DNA of 64,000 bases from Pseudomonas arsenicoxydans (GTDB lineage Bacteria; Pseudomonadota; Gammaproteobacteria; Pseudomonadales; Pseudomonadaceae), in NCBI RefSeq assembly GCF_006438915.1, contig NZ_RCZE01000009.1, positions 231,905 through 295,904 of the forward strand, given 5' to 3'. The first letter of the stretch is position 1. Each line of letters starts with the position of its first letter. The position numbers and the translations under genes are program-made. A model generated the notes under the pieces. It ran no database searches, had not been told where the DNA came from, and saw only the letters and a list, made by a program, of their open reading frames with translations. Below, piece after piece: positions 55,203 to 61,604 of this stretch.

Positions 55203-55451
55203 ATGACAATGCCCAACGAGCGCACGCGCGCACTCATCCAGACGCGAGACTTTCTGGTCGAACTTGCAGAAGATTCCGCGCTTTCAGCATCGATTCGACG
55301 TCAGGCCCGCCAGCTTTTACGGCATTATCCCAACGCAAACGCAAACGCAAACGCAAACGCAAACGCAAACGCAATCCTGCGGGCCGGGCAGCTCGAAGAG
55401 CGAAGGGTCGACCGACTGACCGAGCCCTTCCTGAGCTCCAGCATCGATTGA
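55203..55451 (+). CDS. BPSL0761-family small protein with Asn-Ala repeat expansion (copy 2)
   Basis: 82 residues from the ATG at 55203 with GAGGAGG upstream. It starts MTMPNERTRALIQTRDFLVE and has the core SIRRQARQLLRHYP, then seven consecutive Asn-Ala pairs, then ILRAGQLEERRVDRLTEPFL. The paralogue at 36248-36505 has instead a short PEPWVVLSIGRFEELL at this place. The Asn-Ala run comes from a hexanucleotide tandem repeat and keeps the frame. The gene lies upstream of a DUF2384 gene. Function unknown. Confidence 0.75.
   Translation: MTMPNERTRALIQTRDFLVELAEDSALSASIRRQARQLLRHYPNANANANANANANAILRAGQLEERRVDRLTEPFLSSSID
55332..55373 (+). repeat. Hexanucleotide tandem repeat (AACGCA)7 inside the BPSL0761 gene
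   Basis: Seven perfect AACGCA units encode seven Asn-Ala pairs. Being a multiple of three, length changes by slippage would alter the protein without breaking the frame. Confidence 0.97.
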
Positions 55452-55636
55452 CCGCCGTGGCCACTCATCAGCCCAAAGCCGCTGATCCTGAGCCATGGGT
55501 AGGTAGAGGGGAAAGGGCTCCCTCGCCTTATCGACCTAGGGCGTTATGGAATTCCACTGGCGCTCAATGGCGCTTCCGGTTAGACCGGCGTTAGCTCATA
55601 TTCCATTGGATGGGACATCATTGGGAGGAAGTGTTA

Positions 55637-56113
55637 ATGAGCACTTCAACTGCGACTCGACGTCCGGCAAAAAAGAAAGCTGTGTTCCGAGAGGAGGGCA
55701 TCGCGGCCTTTTGGCGATTCAGTTCCGATCGAGAGCCGCTGACGGAATCGGAGCGGCTGTACCAAATAAAAGTAGGGTTTCCCGCTGACCTCATCCAGCT
55801 TTTTCGCTTGGCCTTTGACCTTCAAGACCGCCACCTGGAAACGCTGCTCAATGCCTCAATGTCGGCGCTTGAACGACGGCGGCGCGAGCAAAAGAACCTC
55901 GATCCTGTGGCCTCCGAGCGTTTGGACAGAATTGCTGTGGTCAGTCACTTGGCCGAGGCGATATTCGAGACACCAGTGACCGCCGCACATTGGATGTCGA
56001 CGCCGAATAAAGCGCTCGGTGGGACGGCACCGATCATGCTCTGCGAAACCGAGATCGGCGCTAAACAAGTTCGCCGTCTCCTTCAGGCTCTTGAGTGGGG
56101 CGGTGCTGCCTGA
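55637..56113 (+). CDS. MbcA/ParS/Xre-type antitoxin-like protein, DUF2384 (copy 2)
   Basis: 158 residues from the ATG at 55637 with GGGAGGAAG upstream. A basic, probably disordered start (MSTSTATRRPAKKKAVF) is followed by a helical middle (GFPADLIQLFRLAFDLQDRH) and the DUF2384 end: SERLDRIAVVSHLAEAIFET, then AHWMSTPNKALGGTAPIMLC and IGAKQVRRLLQALEWG. No RES toxin gene follows; the next gene is the broken zinc-ribbon copy 2, the same order as in copy 1. Confidence 0.8.
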   Translation: MSTSTATRRPAKKKAVFREEGIAAFWRFSSDREPLTESERLYQIKVGFPADLIQLFRLAFDLQDRHLETLLNASMSALERRRREQKNLDPVASERLDRIAVVSHLAEAIFETPVTAAHWMSTPNKALGGTAPIMLCETEIGAKQVRRLLQALEWGGAA

Positions 56114-56685
56114 TGGGGGCAGGCGACGAACCTCGAGGACGAAACGTGCGATTGGTCTTTCGGGATTCGGCCTGGTAAATCCAACGGGTCGGTGTTGCCA
56201 GGATGGTCCCACTGCTCTCGGTCGAATATGAAGTAAAAAGCGAAGTGTCATCAGCCGCTTGCGCTGCTTCCGCTAAGTGAGAGGGGCCGCTGCCGTTTCG
56301 GCTTCTTCATTAAGAGGGGGTTTTAACCCTAGCTGACCGGGTGACTTTGGGATTCGCGTTGTCAGCCAAACGACGTACTTGCTACTGGTGCGACGCAAGG
56401 TGGACGGTGGACGGATGTTTACGAAATTAGGTCGCAAGCATAGATTGATTAATTCAATACACATGCTCGGTGTGATTGAAGGTGCGGCGCCCGTTGACAA
56501 AAAGCTATCCGTCAGGGTGCAGTGGACCCAAAGTTCCGGTTAACCGAAGGCAGAAATCGGTCGAAATAAGTATTGGCCAAGTAGCGTTCTCACCGGCTCA
56601 GTCACACGCGGCGTGGCTGCACCGCCAGCCGACCGCACTTACTAGGCTGACTTCGTCATTTGGAACGGCTGGTTGGGAGTTAGTG
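56114..56685. other. Non-coding stretch between antitoxin-like and zinc-ribbon genes
   Basis: 572 bases without a recognisable gene. 56545-56575 contains GGCAGAAATCGGTCGAAATA, another trace of the dispersed element. Confidence 0.4.
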
Positions 56686-57011
56686 ATGAAAATTTCCGGT
56701 ACGGTCGAAATCGTCTCCTTCACGGATGTCGTGTGCGACGTCTGCCAGCTATCCACCCGGGTGACAGGTGGCGAGATTCAATTTACCACGCTAAAGCGCA
56801 CTGGGGGGATGGCACGAATCATGAGGGTGAGCGCTATGAGCTGCACCTCTGTGAAAGCTGCTTTTTTCAAGCAGTGGCTCATCTCAAACAGGAACGGCGT
56901 ACCCAAACACTCTTCAGCGATGACGGCCGTGCAGATAGGGCCATTGTTGGCGATGTTTTCGGTCTGATTACTCAGGATGATGTTTTTAGTGACGTGTTTA
57001 TGAGCGAATGA
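56686..57011 (+). pseudogene. Zinc-ribbon (double CxxC) small protein, frameshifted (copy 2)
   Basis: From ATG 56686: MKISGTVEIVSFTDVVCDVC, then STRVTGGEIQFTTLK. The frame is then lost at CTAAAGCGC; one missing base there would give AHWGDGTNHEGERYELHLCE, SCFFQAVAHLKQERRTQTLF and the end FGLITQDDVFSDVFMSE at 57011. The result would be a protein of about 109 residues, clearly homologous to copy 1 (37973-38292). Both copies are broken at different points. Confidence 0.72.
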
Positions 57012-57080
57012 GGTTGATGGCCCTTGGCACCGCTGCCGTGAACACATGTGTTGAATGGTTTATCAGTCTTGAGGCGCATC

Positions 57081-57843
57081 ATGTCTAGCCCCGACTTTTC
57101 AGAACTACTTGCTCAAGTCACGACAATAGTTCAACAGGCAGGCTCTCTGCTATCCGAAGAGTGGAGTTGTCCGGATGGCCCCCGTGGTCGGGGTGACAAG
57201 GCCGTGATTGATATTGAAATTGAGCGAGTTTTGCGGCCTAAACTTCTCTGCCTGCTCAACTGCGATTATTGGGGTGAAGAGACCGGGCACGCCCTCACTG
57301 GGCATGCTTGGTGTTGGGTGGTGGACCCTAACGACGGCACAAGTGATTTTTTGAACGGCTTGGAGGGATCAGCGATATCGGTCGGGTTACTGCACGACAC
57401 CGTCCCTGTGCTTGGGGTTGTTTACAAACCGGTGACTTCTGAAGGGCGACCCGATTGCATTGGTTGGGCGGAGGGCGAACCCCCATTTGATTCGCAATGG
57501 TCGGTCAATAGTGGTGCGTCTCGATGATAAACAGCTTTCGAACGAGAGCACGGTCATGGTCAGTGCGGCAGCGGTGAATCGCCCGAAACTCAATCGAGAA
57601 CTGTGTGCTCCGGCGCGCTTTCATGCAATGCCATCAATCGCATACAGACTGGCAAGGGTGGCCGCCGGTGATGGAGTATGCGCCGTCTCTCTGTACGCTG
57701 TTTCAGCGCATGATGTCGTGGGTGGACATGCGTTGTTGAGGGGCGCCGGAGGCGTATTGCTAGGCCATACACTATGCGACAGAGGCAACAATGGCGACAG
57801 TTTCGCAGCGCTGCTTTGGTGGATCACTTTCAGTATGCCGTGA
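57081..57843 (+). pseudogene. Inositol monophosphatase / CysQ-like phosphatase, frameshifted
   Basis: From ATG 57081 the frame has GEETGHALTGHAWCWVVDPN then DGTSDFLNGL, the GEE and DPxDGTxxF metal sites of the Li+-sensitive phosphatase family. The frame fails in a run of five Cs (57481-57485). Removing one C continues it as HLIRNGRSIVVRLDDKQLSN, then AMPSIAYRLARVAAGDGVCA and HDVVGGHALLRGAGG, the last in place of the family's WDxAAG, to a stop at 57843. The rebuilt protein has about 253 residues, the normal size. The first half alone would be inactive. An island-borne phosphatase of this kind is unusual. Confidence 0.75.
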
Positions 57844-58062
57844 ATTGGTGACTCGTAGATGGGATCGAGTGTTTAGGTAGGCAAGCGTCAAGGATATAAG
57901 TCAGACGAATGGCCGCCAGAACGGGTAAGAATCTGGGTCTCCGGTAAACGGGGTGTCCACCGACTAACCTATAATGGCGCAACCATCTGTGCTTTCCCTT
58001 ACATCGCTCTTGCGCGAGTAACAGGGGCCATCCAGGCGCCAGCAAGCTGTTGGCCTTCTTCG

Positions 58063-58332
58063 CTAAGGGCCCGGATCTACGTTCGTCTGCTCATTACCCA
58101 CGCTTAATGTCATAGCTCGCTGACCGATTAACGCGCTCGCGATCGGAACAGTGCCCGACCTGAAGCGAACATCTTCGTTACGGTTTTTTCTCGGCGTCGC
58201 ACCCATCAACTGGCACATTTCTCGCCCATTCTTAGTTATGACAAAAATGTGACCCTGGGCCATCAGCACCAGCAGGCGACGCATTCGCCGGCGAGCCTTA
58301 CTACAGCTGATAGTAACTAGCATGGCTAGCAT
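58063..58332 (-). CDS. Phd/YefM-like small antitoxin (copy 2)
   Basis: 89 residues from the ATG at 58332 (ATG 58323 also possible). MLVTISCSKARRRMRRLLVL is followed by HIFVITKNGREMCQLMG, the same motif as in the 50-residue copy at 39664-39816. The C-terminal 45 residues differ and may be a read-through of decayed sequence. No toxin gene adjacent. Confidence 0.6.
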   Translation of the reverse strand: MLAMLVTISCSKARRRMRRLLVLMAQGHIFVITKNGREMCQLMGATPRKNRNEDVRFRSGTVPIASALIGQRAMTLSVGNEQTNVDPGP

Positions 58333-58702
58333 ACCTGGTAAGTTTTTGGACCTGAGCGTAGCGCCTACAGCCTTCTCAATCAGGTTTATCACAGTGGTGA
58401 GCGCGATGCGATCTGCTTAATCTCGTCGAAACCTGAAACTGCTGTGTGGGGTACATCCCAAAGGATTCGAACCACCCTCACATGTCGGCCGCCCGGCCGA
58501 ACCCCTACTGAGGATCTGGCCTAGAAAGTAAACATATTTGTTCTGTGGGCAACTTCGGATGTATCGGCCAGATGCTAACGCAACAGGCCCGTGTCCGATT
58601 CGCAGACCTGAAAGATTGGCAGATATTTTCCTGTAAGTTGGTCCTCGCAGCAGGTCGTTGATAAGGGGGAAATGGATTCCTGTCTTTCATGCAGCTCGTT
58701 CA
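58333..58702. other. Non-coding stretch at the right edge of the island
   Basis: No gene recognised. GC falls from here to the right (AT-rich from 58700). The right junction of the island probably lies near. Confidence 0.35.
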
Positions 58703-59155
58703 CTATGATTGTAGTGCTTGACTATAAAATTCATAAGAAGCAAAGACGTTTTTATCATTCGGCGGCATGTCTATATAGCTTCCATTGTCCGTTTCATAAA
58801 AATATCCGTAGTCGGGAGTTTCGTGGCTCATCAATAAACATGCTCGTTTTAGTAATTCTGTTCTCCAAATTCCATTTTTTGTAATTCTGTCCGGTAGTAC
58901 GATAAATACTGAATCGATAGCTGCTTTCGTTACAAAGGTATAGGCTCTAATAACTTCTTTGAGTTCTCGTGCATCGGCAATAATCGAAAGTCGCCTTTTG
59001 ATATTTGATTCGTCTCCATGCGAATACGATATCAGAAAGATTGGGTTATCTCCTTCGTATTCGATGCGCTGAGTGATGCGATTAATGTCTTCAGATTTCT
59101 GACCATATCCCAACACATCCCAAAGCATACCGAACTGATCTATTACATTAAACAT
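58703..59155 (-). CDS. Hypothetical AT-rich gene
   Basis: 150 residues beginning MFNVIDQFGMLWDVLGYGQK. Contains IFLISYSHGDESNIKRRLSI and AAIDSVFIVLPDRITKNGIW. No family recognised; no signal or membrane segments. GC is far below the rest of the window, which points to recent transfer. The size and surroundings would suit an immunity protein, but nothing proves it. Confidence 0.55.
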   Translation of the reverse strand: MFNVIDQFGMLWDVLGYGQKSEDINRITQRIEYEGDNPIFLISYSHGDESNIKRRLSIIADARELKEVIRAYTFVTKAAIDSVFIVLPDRITKNGIWRTELLKRACLLMSHETPDYGYFYETDNGSYIDMPPNDKNVFASYEFYSQALQS

Positions 59156-59327
59156 TAGGTATCACTCTATTTGAAAATTTCAGCGGTAGGTGATTGCTGT
59201 CTACTTTTTGGATTCGTCTGTCTGCTCAAAATATGAACTATTTTAAAAGATTGATTGGATAATATAAGGTGTCAACTGTAAGTAGGGGGTGATTATTTTT
59301 CAGAGGTTATCATTGTTTTTAATAAAC

Positions 59328-59654
59328 TCAATTTCTGACTTGTACTCCCTGTGGTTTATGCAAGTTGTTTCGTGATCTCATATCCCCCATGAGGCACTTG
59401 GCTCGTGAGTGAGCGCGGAACCAAGTGAGAAGCATCAGGCACACCGGCACTCCGATAGCAACATGAACTCCGACATGCGCGTATATACAGAAAGTCAACA
59501 TGCACCATGCGAGGCATCGCAACAGAGGCGCTACTCTCAGGTAATAACATCGCCCGAGCGCGTTGTATTCCTGATCTGAAATTTGATTGACAAAATAGGG
59601 TGTTGTCATCACAAACATCAGCGCAGAAATAAAAAATAGTATATTTATCAGCAT
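59328..59654 (-). CDS. Hypothetical small membrane protein
   Basis: 108 residues with hydrophobic segments at 1-20 (MLINILFFISALMFVMTTPY), about 45-62 and 62-82 (VGVHVAIGVPVCLMLLTWF). AGAGAAA precedes the ATG at 59654. No family recognised. AT-rich like its neighbours; 33 bases separate it from the upstream secreted-protein gene on the same strand. Confidence 0.55.
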   Translation of the reverse strand: MLINILFFISALMFVMTTPYFVNQISDQEYNALGRCYYLRVAPLLRCLAWCMLTFCIYAHVGVHVAIGVPVCLMLLTWFRAHSRAKCLMGDMRSRNNLHKPQGVQVRN

Positions 59655-59687
59655 TTTCTCTGCTTATAAAATTTCTGTTCGATTGCA

Positions 59688-60080
59688 TCAGTTGAAAGGC
59701 AGCTCGCTGTGCGTACTTGGTAGGGATGATGCTTCGTAGTCATACATCATTTTAATCAAGGTGTATGGGTATGTGGTGTTGCAGTACGTCGCTATTTTCT
59801 TATCCAGTAACTCTCTATTGTTTGCCATGGTCAATGCTTTAAATGCATTCAGTTCGCTTTTCATCATTAGCGTTAATGTAGTTTGTTGGCACTTGTCAAA
59901 TCCGGCTTTGCAGTAGGACTGGTTAACACTTTCTTCTATCATTGTGGTGAGCCTCTGCTTTTCTTCATTCGAGCCAGCAAAGTCCATGGGGTGCATGAAC
60001 TCTGCATGGGCAACACCACTTATGAGCGGGAGGCATAGGCATAGTAATTTTATGCAGGTGGACATTTTTCGTTTTCTCAT
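59688..60080 (-). CDS. Hypothetical secreted protein
   Basis: 130 residues from the ATG at 60080 (ATG 60065 possible). A clear signal peptide (CIKLLCLCLPLISGVAHA) predicts cleavage after AHA. The mature part is helical with three Cys (YCKAGFDKCQQ, ATYCNTTYPY), which could form disulfides in the periplasm. No family recognised. Confidence 0.6.
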   Translation of the reverse strand: MRKRKMSTCIKLLCLCLPLISGVAHAEFMHPMDFAGSNEEKQRLTTMIEESVNQSYCKAGFDKCQQTTLTLMMKSELNAFKALTMANNRELLDKKIATYCNTTYPYTLIKMMYDYEASSLPSTHSELPFN

Positions 60081-60173
60081 CGCTTACGAGTTCGAGTCAA
60101 AAATGTGCAACATCCAAGCAGTGTTGTCCCTAAACCCCAAATCATTGCCTGGAGGAGGAGTGCGGTCTGTATG

Positions 60174-60440
60174 TCAACTGGCCCCCCCTGTAACGTCAAT
60201 GGTGGGTGGCTTTCCGGTATCACTGGTGATTGAGCACAATCTGTAGATAACCCAATAGGCCATTAACATATTGAACAATATGAACGACGCTTTGACGAAC
60301 CTCCCTAGTGCGCTTCTTCGGGGTTTTCGCAGTAGATGCCCGCATTTTGTGCAATCCCATGCGGCATTAATCACGTTGCTGGCACATTCGGGGCAATTGA
60401 TCAGTGTCACCGGTATCTCCCTGTTCCCATTTGCGACCAT
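60174..60440 (-). CDS. Zinc-ribbon membrane protein
   Basis: 88 residues from the ATG at 60440. A four-Cys ribbon (LINCPECASNVINAAWDC then CGHLL) is followed by a basic stretch and one membrane helix (FVKASFILFNMLMAYWVIYR). Architecture: cytosolic zinc ribbon anchored to the inner membrane. Function unknown. First gene of the AT-rich minus-strand run. Confidence 0.65.
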   Translation of the reverse strand: MVANGNREIPVTLINCPECASNVINAAWDCTKCGHLLRKPRRSALGRFVKASFILFNMLMAYWVIYRLCSITSDTGKPPTIDVTGGAS

Positions 60441-60839
60441 TGGGGTCAGTCCTGATAAGCAATCTAACTGTCGTTGATTGAAATGTGCTGTAGGTAAAAC
60501 CTGAATTTGAATGGGTGGGGCTGATATGAGTTGTTGTGGGGGAAATCCGCGCGAGTTTGAAGGCAATCCCTACGGCCTTTTCGTCCATTGGGTGGCATCT
60601 TGGTCGGCTAAATCGGCAATGGAGTCGTCGGTACGCCGTAAATATGCGGTTGTCGGTCAGTGATGATCTTGTAGGAAGGATGTTTCAGAAATTTAGATCG
60701 AAATTGCCCCGTTCCGGGTCAGGCTTCGGTTTTCAGGCTAGGCTCTGCTGAGTGCGCATCGAGGTATCGTTCGGTCGCCAGGTGTTGCTTGTCGACCGGA
60801 TCGAATTAGGTACGTCTATATTGGAAGTGGGGTGGTTAT
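60441..60839. other. Divergent intergenic region before the response regulator gene
   Basis: No gene recognised; should hold promoters for the zinc-ribbon gene (minus) and the response regulator (plus). Confidence 0.4.
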
Positions 60840-61466
60840 TTGGCCAGGATATTGATTGCGGACGATCACGCAGTAGTTCGAATGGCTGTACGGCTTTTGC
60901 TTCAGCAGGGAGGGCATGAGGTGATCGGTGAGGCTGATGCCGGGGTAGAGGTCATTGCGCTGGCGCGCAGTCTCAATCCGGATTTGGTCATACTCGATAT
61001 CGATATGCCCAAGCTGGATGGTTTTGCGGTGCTGCAGCGATTATGCAGTGCTCAGGAACGCACGAAAGTGGTCATATTTTCTGGTTTGGATGCCAGTCGT
61101 TACGCGATTCGGTGCTCAAGAGCTGGGGCGTCGGGTTTTGTCAGCAAGGATGGCGATATCAACGAGTTGCTGAGCGCGGTGCAAATTGTGCTGGCTGGTT
61201 ACACCCTGTTTCCTACCACGGATTTTTCTTCCGTCGACAGCTCTTCCAGATTGGCATCCGAAGAAGCCCTGCTTAAAACTCTGTCAGATAGAGAGCTTGC
61301 AGTGCTCCGAAATCTGGCTCGCGGACACCGAATAAAGGATATCGCCCACGAGCTGATGCTCAGTGAGAAAACGGCAAGCACCTACAAGGCTCGTTTGATT
61401 GTGAAGTTGCAGGTCGGCAATTTTCTGGAATTGGTCGAATTTGCCAAGCGCAACGGTCTTATCTGA
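60840..61466 (+). CDS. NarL/LuxR-family response regulator
   Basis: 208 residues from a TTG start at 60840, with GGGGTGG upstream. The receiver domain (1-120) has the acidic pair ADDH, the phospho-acceptor in LVILDIDMPKLDGFAVLQ (near residue 54) and Lys in GFVSKDGD (near 103). A C-terminal LuxR helix-turn-helix is SDRELAVLRNLARGHRIKDI with SEKTASTYKARLIVKLQVG. No sensor kinase lies next to it. It is 138 bp upstream of the adhesin gene in the same direction and may control it. Confidence 0.88.
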   Translation: MARILIADDHAVVRMAVRLLLQQGGHEVIGEADAGVEVIALARSLNPDLVILDIDMPKLDGFAVLQRLCSAQERTKVVIFSGLDASRYAIRCSRAGASGFVSKDGDINELLSAVQIVLAGYTLFPTTDFSSVDSSSRLASEEALLKTLSDRELAVLRNLARGHRIKDIAHELMLSEKTASTYKARLIVKLQVGNFLELVEFAKRNGLI

Positions 61467-61604
61467 CCGCTGCCTGATGTTGTTTCATCTGTAGCAGGTT
61501 TAATGAGGTAAATCCCTACAAGGGATGAGGGGGTCGCTGGCCTCGGGTGATTGCCCAAATTGCGAGTATGGCCGTCGTTGAATTCCAGATGACGGTGATA
61601 CTTA

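Noticed and set aside
55332..55373. AACGCA array as CRISPR or iteron origin
   Set aside because: Contiguous hexamers with no spacers, inside a gene and in frame; no replication gene nearby.
35640..58400. Integron cassette array
   Set aside because: The duplicated small genes recall cassettes, but genes lie on both strands, the hairpins lack attC-type R'/R'' core sites and no IntI-specific motif is visible in the integrase relic.
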